Origin: Lobulomyces angularis
Taxonomy: Eukaryota; Chytridiomycota; Chytridiomycetes; Lobulomycetales; Lobulomycetaceae
DNA: 43,604 bases
Direction of reading: 5' to 3'
NCBI GenBank assembly: GCA_027604685.1
Contig: JADHYX010000091.1
Coordinates: forward strand, 1 to 43,604
Each line of letters starts with the position of its first letter. Within the stretch, counting starts at the first letter, position 1. This document shows positions 1-9,630 of the stretch, in pieces. The notes under the pieces are model-generated. The model made no database searches and was not told where the DNA came from. It was given only the letters and a program-made list of their open reading frames with translations. The position numbers and the translations under genes were made by a program.

Positions 1-229
1 TAGATGTTCCAATAAAAAGATTATTGAATTTAGTTTTATTACAAGAATGTTTTTCCATTTTGTATTTAAATGATCAAGAAAAAAATATTTACTTTTACTC
101 AGTATTTATAGTTTTTTTGTAAGAATTTTGGCATTTATCATTATAATTAAGGTGTTTTATATAATTTCGGTGTGAATAAACTATTTTCGTTAGCATTTTT
201 TGTATGTTCAAAAAGATAATGCGCAAGCA

Positions 230-871
230 CTAATTAAATTCTAAGACTACCTCATTAATCTTATAATCAACTATAAATTTAGCCCTAACTTTTGAAAGGA
301 AAGAAGCCCCAATCAAGTTAATATCCTTATAATGTCCATCTTCCCCGTTAGGTTGTTTTAAAGGACTCATAACAGCTTCAAAAGTCATATCTCGAAATGT
401 TATATCAAATGTCTCTGGACATTGGTCTGAAAACCCAAGAGCATTCATCGCTTTCTCACATATATATAAATAAGGTGACCCAGTGTCAACCAAGAAAATA
501 ACATTGATGAAACGTTTATGTTTTGTTGACGCAATCGTGAGATTAACCATAGGTTTAGCATTTTTTCCGTATAATATTCCTTTGGTTGATGAATCCGTTC
601 GAGTTGCTACTTCTTTAAGGTAAACAATTCCAAGCCGTTCAGCGATTGGTCCAATAAGGTCGTTATGTTTAACATCACTAAGTAAGACGTCATACGACGA
701 AGGGGGGATGAAGTCTCTGGGTTCCATACTGTCCATAATATCTGACTTTGTTTCTCTTAATTTAATCAACATATTTAAAGTCTTCTCTTGTAACGCATTG
801 TAAGATGGGTCGCACTTTTTGGTGTTATCCAGTTGATTTTTTAGTTTCACATATTCCTTGTAAAAATTCAT
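230..871 (-). CDS. Retropepsin-like aspartic protease domain protein
   Basis: Open frame of 213 aa. A hydrophobic strand followed by DTGS (FLVDTGSPY, catalytic Asp near residue 129) and a later LIGASFL strand are the hallmarks of a single-lobe retroviral-type aspartic protease. Such proteases dimerise, each subunit giving one Asp. The first 90 residues are helical and unassigned. No reverse transcriptase, RNase H or integrase is visible nearby, so this is either a domesticated protease (Ddi1-like folds are a non-viral alternative) or a retroelement relic. The ATG at 871 is the first in frame, but an acceptor-like tacag lies just upstream (about 879 on the minus strand), so a 5' exon may be missing. 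The stop is clean. Confidence is good for the fold and low for the role. Confidence 0.65.
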   Translation of the reverse strand: MNFYKEYVKLKNQLDNTKKCDPSYNALQEKTLNMLIKLRETKSDIMDSMEPRDFIPPSSYDVLLSDVKHNDLIGPIAERLGIVYLKEVATRTDSSTKGILYGKNAKPMVNLTIASTKHKRFINVIFLVDTGSPYLYICEKAMNALGFSDQCPETFDITFRDMTFEAVMSPLKQPNGEDGHYKDINLIGASFLSKVRAKFIVDYKINEVVLEFN

Positions 872-1812
872 CCCAGTCTGTACGACAACAAGTCAATTTT
901 GAATTTTCCATTTCTAAATATCCGGAAATATCTATAAAAATTAGTGCTTGTGCATTATCTTTCTGGCATATTTTTTTGAACATATTCTTCTTCATTAGAG
1001 GAGAGACCCTGTCACCCAAAAATGAAACTTTAGAAATCTACGAAGGACAATTGTGGTTGCTTCAATTCCAGCACCAGTTCGATATTCAGATGTTATTTTG
1101 TTTCTTTCTGGATTTGCTGAAGATCAGATAAAATCTGATTACGAAATACGAAAGGGTGTTCATACAAAACATGAAAAAACTATTCAATCAGTGCAAACTT
1201 GCACCTTTCAGGCTCAAACTTATAACTTTCTCACACTGTGTCTCCCTTTTCCTGCTACTCTCACTATTTTGCTTCCAAATGTAATTTATACACTTGCTCT
1301 CTGCTACTTTTTACACAATTTTATAATATCCTTACGCCGAACGATCCACTCCGCCAGGACAGTACTCTTCTGTTAATCTCTTCCTAAACCACAAATTGTC
1401 ACTGAATCGGGGGTTTATGACTGCAAACTAGCAAAAAATTATTTACAGTATACCACCTGTTTTTTACTTTGATACCTTTATAATCATTCTTAAACGCAAA
1501 AAAAAAGTATAAATAAGACCCAAAAACCTTTTTTCTTTTCTTAAAATTATTAAGTAAGAAAATATTCTGATGTAGTGCAATTTTATTCAGTAAAAGCTGC
1601 AACAAAAATTCATTTCCACAATTATAATTTTATTTGTTGCAGTGCTTATTAACGTACTTAATATGTTAGCACCTCCTTAATAGACTTAATATCCAGCAGC
1701 GTATAATCCTTATTATCAGTTACTAAGTACATCGTCCGAGGTGTTTTACTGATAAAACCCTTCTGAGGATTCTTCAATTAACATCTAAAAATATTCCAAT
1801 ACAGATATAAAA
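872..1812. other. Coding debris between the retropepsin gene and CDK7
   Basis: No intact gene is recognisable. Minus-strand frames at about 825-1019 and 1020-1110 read like protein (for example ALIFIDISGYLEMENSK) but are broken by stops and overlap the retropepsin ORF in another frame. A second protein-like minus-strand stretch, about 1658-1770, ends TLLDIKSIKEVLTY then stop and lies antisense to the CDK7 5' flank. Plus-strand ORFs over the same region look less protein-like. This fits decayed gene or element fragments. The last part must also hold the CDK7 promoter. Confidence 0.3.
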
Positions 1813-3380
1813 ATGGCAGAAAAATATACCAAAGATATTAAAGTGGGAGAAGGTAGTTACGCGAATGTCTTTTTAGGTATCATAAGACAACATTTTTAAT
1901 GAACAATATCTTAATTTTTCAATTTAGGTACCGAAATAGCAACTGGGAGGCAAGGTTAATAATTCAAAAAATCATTAACATTTGCTAATTAAATTATTTA
2001 TTCTATAATCAGTCGCAATAAAGAAAATTAAATTATCAAACTTTAAAGAAGGTTTAGATATTTCTGCCATTCGAGAAATTAAAATTTTAAAGGAATTAAA
2101 GCATCAAAATATTATAGAATTAATTGAAGTTTTTAGCAGTAAAACCAACATAAATTTGGTATTAGAATTTTTACAGTGCGATTTAGAAATGATTATCAAA
2201 AATAAAAATGTCGTATTTAGTGCAGCTGATATTAAAAGCTGGATGTTGATGACTATGAGAGGTACTTACTTTAAAATTTTTATGTTTTTCTATTTATATG
2301 TATTGTTATTTTCTAAAAATTTTTTTTTAAAGGAATTCGACACTGTCATAAAAATTATTATTTACATAGAGATTTAAAACCAAATAACTTGTTACTAGCA
2401 CATGACGGTAATAAAAATTTAAGGAAAATGTACCCTTAACATCTTTAAAGGACAGTTGAAACTAGCTGATTTTGGTTTAGCAAAAGATTTTGGTGATCCA
2501 TTTAGACCATTGACATCAAATGTTGTTACAAGGTTTAACAAAAAGTAAATTTTTCTTGAAATTAAGCTGTAATTAGGTGGTATAGAGCACCAGAACTATT
2601 ATTAGGAGCTCAGAGTTATGGGTATAGTGTGGATATATGGGCCATTGGGTGTATATTTGCTGAGCTTATGTTAAGAACCCCATATTTGGCCGGCGAAACA
2701 GATATTGGACAATTGCAGGTCATCGTAAGGGCTCTAGGTACTCCAACGGAAGCTGATTGGCCAGTATTAAACTTTTTATTAATATCCTAATAAACTTTGT
2801 AGGATATTAAAAGTCTACCTGATTATTATGACCTCCCCTATTTCCCTAGGAATTCATTAGGAAGTCTATTTACAGCAGCTGGTGTGGATGCCTTAAACTT
2901 ACTGGAAAAAATGCTCGTCTTTGATCCTCTAAAAAGAATTAGTGCAGAAGAAGTAAAAAAAAAAAAAAAATTTAAATATCACGAAATATTAATTTTTTAA
3001 ACATAATTTACATTAGGCATTAAGACATTTTTATTTTACCAATAAACCATATCCAACAAAACCTCATAAATTACCAAAAGATGTTGGTGGACAAACTCAC
3101 CAGTACAATTTAAAAAAACAAGATAAAAACAATGCTAACAACATGGGAAATACAAATGGAGGAAACAAAGAGGAGAATCTTCCAGTAAAAAAAGAAAGTT
3201 CAATGTTGAAGTTTAAAATCGGCGGAAAGAGGAAAGTAGAAAACACAGTTGATGGAGAGAAAGTTGGTAAGAAACTTTTAATAAAGATAGAAGATTTTAA
3301 TAATATAATTTTTAGATGAGACTACTGCACACATTGATAAAAAAATTAAAAAAGAGCCTTTAAATAAAATATTGTTTTAG
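1813..3380 (+). CDS. CDK7: CDK7/Kin28-type cyclin-dependent kinase (CDK-activating kinase, TFIIH)
   Basis: Nine exons (1813-1876, 1928-1954, 2013-2261, 2333-2407, 2451-2532, 2577-2763, 2803-2952, 3017-3266, 3316-3380) give 382 aa with no internal stop. The kinase core is complete: GEGSYANV P-loop, VAIKKIKL with the ATP-binding Lys, catalytic [15 protein letters not shown]-loop [16 protein letters not shown], and the [12 protein letters not shown] helix. [11 protein letters not shown] replaces PSTAIRE, and the T-loop and [11 protein letters not shown] insert resemble CDK7/Kin28 rather than CDK1. In that family the kinase works with cyclin H and MAT1 in TFIIH to phosphorylate the RNA polymerase II CTD, and in animals also activates other CDKs. 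The last 80 residues are Lys/Asn-rich and end in a basic, NLS-like tail. PIP5K copy 1 follows 370 bp downstream on the same strand. Confidence 0.93.
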
Positions 3381-3752
3381 GGAATGAAATTTTAGGATAT
3401 AATTAATTAGATACAAAACAATTCTTAAAGCATAAAGAACTTAAAAATAATTATAAAAAAGTGAAAATGAATTGGAAATCTTAAATTCAGTTAAAATTCT
3501 ATCCTTCCAAATTCAAAAGGCTGCCCCATGCGGACTTTATCTCACTTAAAAATAGTAAAAAAGTATTGGATTGGCATATAAAAAAAACTGCTGGATTTGC
3601 AGGAACTAGAGTTAAAAACTTGGATTTGCTAATTAGAAAACCTACCCAAAAAGAGAGTGTTTTTTTGATACTTAATAAAATTCTGCGCCTCCTATTTTTT
3701 GTTTTTAAAGATTTCATTTTATTTTACAAAATATTTCATTTTTTTTTAATTC

Positions 3753-5667
3753 ATGAACTTATCTAAAGAAGCTGTAAAAGGAAAGCTTCATGGTGAGAAC
3801 CATGAAGCACCAATATTAAGATCTCAATCTCTGCCGACTCTTTCTCCTAAAGGCGACCTCTTATCTCCAAACAACATTTCTAAAAAGGAACCTCTTAAGT
3901 TGAACAATGAACCTCATTCTCCTGCAAATTCTCAATCCTTTAAAGTGCTAATCGGTAATCCTGTCACGGAGGGACATGAGAATTATATGCTGATGTATGA
4001 TATGTTGACAGGTAAATTTGGTTTTTTTACAGCAAAAAGTTTAACAATTTAATTTTTTTCAGGTATACGGATCTCTGTGAGTAGAAATAATGCTAAAGAG
4101 AAAAGAGATTTGATAGATAAAGATTTTTCGTCAAGTCATAAATTGGCGTTTGACCAGACTGGAAATGAATTAACCCCCACATCCAAATATCATTTTAAAT
4201 TTAAAGATTATTCCCCCATGGTTTTTGGAAACATTAGAGACATTTTCAAAATAGACGCTTCCGATTATCTTTCAAGTTTAACAGGAAAGTATGTTTTGAG
4301 TGAACTGGGTAGCCCAGGCAAGTCTGGTAGTTTTTTTTATTACAGTAGAGATTATCGGTTTATTATCAAAACTATTCATCATGGGGAGCATAAATTTCTT
4401 TTGAAAATTTTAAAAGATTACTATCAAGTAAAGTTTATTGAAGGAATGTTTAAAAATTAAATTTTTTTTTTGTAATTGAAGCACATTAAAGCAAACATTA
4501 ATACCCTTTTGTGCAGGATTTTGGGTTTGCATAGAGTAAAATTGCCTGGAAATAAAAAAATTCATTTTGTGATAATGAGCAATGTTTTTCCAGTATAAAA
4601 ATAAAAATTATGAAAATTTTTTTTAACTCATATTTTAATATTCAGCCAAATAAGGACATTCATAGAATATATGACTTAAAGGGCTCATCAGTTGGAAGGG
4701 CAGTTAGTGATGCGGAGGCAGCTAATCCTACTTCTGTTTTAAAGGATTTGAATTGGAAAAAGAATGAAGAGAGTCTTTTTTTTGGGAAAAAAAAAAAGGA
4801 TCTTTTAATGGCGCAACTAGAAAAAGACGTTGAAGTATTTTATATTGTTGATTTTTATACAGCTTTTTAATAATTCCATTGTAGCTTTTAAGAAATTTAC
4901 GTATTATGGATTATTCTCTGTTAATTGGGATTCATGACATGATAAAAGGAAACAAAGATAATATTCGTGATAATACTTTAGCAGAATTTCAGGTAAACTT
5001 GATATATTTTATTAATTTTTGTAATTTTTTTGTTTAGCCTGACGATACTATTTTCAGACAAAGACATAAAAGGCATTCATTGAATAAAAAGTTGTCAGTG
5101 AAGCGCAGTTCAACCCACAATGATATTTCTCAACTCGCCCAAGCTAATTTACCTGCAGAAACTCCAATTGAAAAAAAGGACTTTTTATTTACTTCGGATC
5201 ATGGTGGATTTCAAGCAAGTAATTCCAACGACGAAGATTTACCGATACTATACTATCTCGGAATTATAGACATATTTACTGTTTACAATACCAAAAAAAA
5301 AGTGGAAAACTTTTTTAAAGGCTTAGTACAGAGCAAAATGGAAATCAGTGCCGTTAGACCTGACCTATATGCAAAAAGATTTTTGAATTTCATGGAAGAG
5401 GGAATCAAACCCGTAGAACGATTAACGAATAAGGAGGAAAACAATGAAAACTCTGAGAAACCAATTATTGTCGTTCAGGAAAGCAGTGCTACACTAAACG
5501 CCGTTACTATTGAAGAAAAGGTTATGGTTAAGATTGAGAGTAAATCTTGTTCTCCTGATGATACAGATATGTATTCTGGATTGAAAATTGACGACATGAA
5601 AAAAATAGATATACTTGAGAGAAGAAGTAGCTTCATTTTAAGCACTGTTGACAGTATCACCGTTTAA
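3753..5667 (+). CDS. MSS4: Phosphatidylinositol-4-phosphate 5-kinase, copy 1 (Mss4 type)
   Basis: Six exons (3753-4011, 4063-4427, 4482-4592, 4646-4834, 4885-4992, 5038-5667) give 553 aa. A Ser/Pro-rich N-terminus of about 65 residues precedes the PIPK domain. Motifs in order: [35 protein letters not shown] (glycine loop), [11 protein letters not shown] (ATP-binding Lys), [31 protein letters not shown] (catalytic Asp) and [13 protein letters not shown], whose IID is the metal-binding site. The family makes PI(4,5)P2 from PI4P at the plasma membrane and feeds PLC, exocyst tethering and actin control. The C-terminus is acidic and Ser-rich. A cryptic GTGAGT codes for V-S near 4076, exactly where copy 2 has a splice donor. 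Introns at YYQ|HIK, DVE|LLR and EFQ|PDD are shared with copy 2; FP|PNK is unique. Confidence 0.93.
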
Positions 5668-6275
5668 TTTTGATACATTGCATTTAACTTCTCGAATTAT
5701 TTGCTCAAATTTTTTTTTTTTTTCATTTACATTGTATTTTAATTTTTTTTTTTCTTTTTTAATTTCTAATAAATAATTTTTTATTTTTAAAAAATTAATA
5801 TTTTTTTTTTTTTTTTTTTTTATTTTTAATAAAAAAAAAAAAATAATTTTTTTATATTAAAATTTAAAAATGTCTTAAGCAAATTAAAAAAGAAAAAAGG
5901 AAAGGAAAGGACTTAAAAAAAAAACTATATGGAGCAAGTTAAAAAGTTGTTGTTGTACCAAGAGTATTTATTTTTTGGATGTAATGTAAGGATCCTAACA
6001 AATATATCTCTATTAATTCAAGACCTTTATTAAATTACCTACTAAAATAAATCAATATAAAAAAAGTTTTTGTGTAATTGAGTGTGAAATCCAAAAAAAC
6101 AAAAATGAAGTTCATTGAAGAGTCAGATAATCAACTGTTAAAGGTATAACGCATTTTTTATCAACAGAGTCCAATAAACTACTCTGATAGATTGTTCTGC
6201 CTATTAAGCTATCTTTTGAAAGTGCTTTTTTTTTTTTTTTTTGTATTATAGATATATATTTTTTATATATTTTTT
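5668..6275. other. Convergent intergenic region, possible small plus-strand gene
   Basis: The region separates the 3' ends of PIP5K copy 1 and the coiled-coil gene and is dominated by long A and T runs (about 5700-5870 and 6230-6290). From an ATG at 5929 a spliced plus-strand frame can be built with plausible GT..AG introns at about 5983-6021, 6076-6112 and 6144-6166. It gives about 75 aa beginning MEQVKKLLLYQEYLFFGCN and running into poly-Phe from a T run. The third intron is only about 23 nt. No family is recognised. This could be a small real gene or noise. Confidence 0.25.
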
Positions 6276-9143
6276 TTATTTTTTTTTTTTTAATCTTCCT
6301 TTACCTTCCCAAATTTTAATATTTCTTCTTCTTCTATAAAAATCATTTTTTTTAACATCAATTTTTTCTAAAGGGGTAATTGGTCTTGCTTTTGGATAAT
6401 TAACTGTTTCTTCATCCTCCTGTTCTATGTAATTTATTTCCTCTTCTGTCTCTTCATTTACGTTGTCTTCCACATTTGCACTTTCTACCTCAATTTGAAA
6501 TTCCTCTTCCCCAACTGTCAACGAAGAATTTGTCACTTTCACGGTATTTAATAATTTAAATGCTGCTAAACTGTGCACATATATACATTTTTTTTTGTAA
6601 GTTTAATGCTTAATTAAAATATTACCCTCTAACTCCCTTCTTCATTTTTTTTAATACACCTGAAGTTCTGCTGTTTTTTGTTGTTAAATTTACACTTTCA
6701 ACAACATTTACTGGATTATCTTCACTTATTTTTTGAATATTGATTTCTACTTTATTAACTTTTTCCATGACTTCCTCTTCTTCTTCAACTATCAGGTTTT
6801 CCTTTAAGGTTAATTTTGGTTCCTCCTTAAAGATGAAGCCATTATTGGAGGACAGTAATGTTGAAGAGTTTTCAATACTTAACGCTTTTTTCATTCCATC
6901 AAGGAAGTCATTTCCCCTAAAAAAAAAAAAAAACTATAAAAAATAATAAAAAAAAAAAAAACTACCTTTGGGCATCATTTGAAATTAATTTCTCAGCAAA
7001 CATTAACGCAATTATACCCTTTACTCTATCTTCACCTTGATCACTTACACTTATTGACATACTTCTCATTTTTGATTGCCCTGAACTCAATTTAGCAAGC
7101 TATTTTTTTTTTTTTTTTTTTTTAATTTTATTTTTCATTGTTAAAAAAAAAATAAATATTTAAATTCATTAATTCCAACAAAATAAAATTTTTTTTTTAA
7201 ATGATTTACCACTAAAGATTGGTTTTTTTTTTTATTAAAGAAAATTTAGTAAGAGTTAAAAAAAAAAAATTTTTTTTACATGAGTTTGGATTGATATCCG
7301 GAAGTAAAGAAGAGCTAACTCTTCTATCCATCAACATTTCTTGCACCTTCAAATTATTATTTTTTGGTATAAACTTGTGGCCCTTAAACTCAACTTCCTT
7401 CAATTTTTCATTTTCCTCCACTTTTTCTTCTACTATTTTTTCATCATCAAAAATTCTAATTTCTTCTTCCATTTTATAATTCTTTAGATTTAAAACTTCA
7501 CTGTCATTGATTTTAATAATTTCGTTCTCAAAATTGCTGGTACTAGTATTTTTTTCTTTTTGGTTAAAGTTGTTAATACTTCCTAAATTAGTCGAGGAGT
7601 CTTTAGAAAAAGGATACATCGAGTTTCTACGATACTCAGGCACTGTATCAGTTTCAATGCTATATTCGTTTTCTTGAAAATTTTCAATCTCAAACTGTTC
7701 AAAATCCAACTTTTTTAGGTTTTTTTCTTTTTCAAGCCCTTTTAAGTCATTGTATGTTGATAATGATTCGATAAAATATGTTTTTACTCCTGAAAATAGA
7801 TAATTTAAATGAAAATAAGAATAAGTCAACAAATTTTTTGATAAAATAAAAAAAAAGATCTTTGTTTCTTAATAAATCATTTTAATCTTTCTAAAAAAAG
7901 AATTTTACCAAAATCGTAATCAGCCTTTAAATCTGAAACTTGTTTGTTAAAAATTGAATGATTTTTTTTATAATACATAAAAATCATATACAAAAAAATA
8001 TTATTTTTTTATATTTTTATTTTTATTTGATGATTTTTCGTTTCCTTAAAAAAAATTAAAAAAAAACAAAAAAAAAAAATTAATTAAAAAATTAAATTTA
8101 GTAAACAATAATAAAAAAAAAGGATACCAATTCATTTTCCCTTTCACAATGTACCGGTAAACTTTCATATTTTGTCTTGAAATATTTATACTTGTCTTCA
8201 GAAGTCATCACATCGTTGAAAAAAAGATTTTTAGTGATGGAACTTGAAAATAAGGTACTTTTTTTTACTATCCCCTTAGCATCATTATGCTTTGAATTCT
8301 TAGAATTTTTTTTTAAATCTAAACTTTTATAAAGTTCGTTACTTTTTTCTGAGGATTCAGAAGGACTTGTGGAATTAATTTTTTTTATTGAATTTTCCAC
8401 TTTAAATTCAATTTTTTTTTTTTTTTTTGAGTATTTTCAGCATTTTTTTGCAATTTGAACTCTTTCACTTCATTAAAGTAAAATTCACCTTTAAAAAAAT
8501 TTTCTTTTGCTAAATCAATAGTTTCTGCAGCAACTTTTTTTTTTGTCTTAAGGTCCTCATAATTTTCGTTTGAGGGTGACTGCTCCTCAGATGCAGGCGT
8601 TGATAGATGCTCAATTTGATTTACATATAAATCTAATTGTAGGTCATTGGTAGTAGAGTTTTGATTTGAAGCGATTAATGTCGTTTTGTTATTTTTTTGC
8701 TGTTGAGTTTCTAGACCATTGTCATTTTTTTCCAGCTTTAAAGCTTTTAACTAAAAAAAAAAATTATTTTTCAATACTCTCTTTTCCAATAAATGATTTT
8801 TTCTATCATTAATAACTTTTTCCTCAAAATTTTTTAAATTTTTTTCAAAATTGTCAGTTTTTAAATTAATTTTTTTTTGTTGTAGTTTAATTCTCTCCAA
8901 GTAGTATTTATTACACAATAACTTTCTTTGAATTTTTTCTTTTTGAATAAATGCATCCAGCTCTTCGGTTACCAGATGAGCTAATCTTATTTTTTCTAAA
9001 TATTTTTTTATTATTATTTAACAGATAACTATCTTACCTAAAGGTAACTTTTTTTTATATTTTTTTGGTTTAATCTTTGTCGAAGGAGACATTCTTTGGT
9101 TTGCAGATTCTGTTAGTTCTGAACTGCCTTTAAGTAAAACCAT
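6276..9143 (-). CDS. Unrecognised acidic/basic coiled-coil protein
   Basis: A multi-exon minus-strand gene starts with ATG at 9143 (MVLLKGSSELTESANQRM) and ends at 6276. The second exon (about 8760-9010) is strongly heptad-like and Lys/Glu-rich (VTEELDAFIQKEKIQRKLL), a probable coiled coil. Later exons are Ser/Glu/Asn/Lys-rich and look disordered (about 8100-8740, 7215-7810). A short ordered stretch near 6965-7095 contains VKGIIALMFAEKLI, and KGVRGLAAFKLLNTVKV is formed across the junction near 6575-6625. The C-terminus has an acidic patch and a basic tail. Most junctions keep frame; the join around 7300 to 7070 is uncertain. I do not recognise a family. A cytoskeletal, spindle-pole or scaffold role would be a guess from composition only. 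It lies head-to-tail downstream of PIP5K copy 2. Confidence 0.6.
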
Positions 9144-9630
9144 TTTTTTATTTTGTAAATGAAAAAAGTTTAAAAAAATTTCTTTTTAAAAAAACACGAA
9201 AAAATGCAAGATCCAAATTTCCTCCATTATAGGTAAGTTAACGCTCAAGCATTCGCAGTACTCCAATATCGAAACGAATATGCGCAGATAAATTCGTTCA
9301 CCTTTCAAATTAAACTAAAAAAAGTTCGTTTTTGTTGGAATGCTGAAATGTATAGAATGGTTTTGAAATGTAATTTAACTTTTGCTGTTTAATTATCAAA
9401 ACCTGAAATATTTAAGATTTTAAATTATAAACTTCGTTCAAATCCTGATTTTTTTCTTCCACTCCAAAAACATTTGTGGTAATAAAATAAAAAAAAAACA
9501 AACTTGTTTTTATTACTACTAACTGCTATAGCTACACTTTAAACTAAACAAAAAAAAACCAAATTAGACTTTTCAACAAAGAAAACTATTTCAAAAAAAA
9601 AAATTAAATAAATAAAATAAATAAATAAAT
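9144..9630. other. Intergenic region with a broken plus-strand ORF
   Basis: This stretch lies between PIP5K copy 2 (3' end) and the start of the coiled-coil gene, so it should hold the latter's promoter. A plus-strand frame from ATG 9204 to a stop at 9390-9392 has 62 codons interrupted by one TAA at codon 11. That TAA lies inside a perfect GTAAGT donor (9232-9239). The rest reads like protein (NAQAFAVLQYRNEYAQINSF). No family is recognised. The remainder is A/T-rich. Confidence 0.3.

Noticed and set aside
805..1376. Plus-strand ORFs over the retropepsin flank
   Set aside because: They overlap minus-strand protein-like frames, have no recognisable motif or splice signals, and look like antisense shadows.
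4071..4080. GTGAGT in PIP5K copy 1 as a splice donor
   Set aside because: The following codons (VSRNNAKEK) align with copy 2 exon 2 (VSRSSSRVQ), so the site is coding here.
5700..5870. Long poly-T/poly-A tracts as possible regulatory or centromeric DNA
   Set aside because: Such tracts occur in nearly every spacer and intron of this window.
9430..9450. GTTCAAATC resembling a tRNA T loop
   Set aside because: The flanking bases do not pair into a T stem and no acceptor, D or anticodon arm is found.
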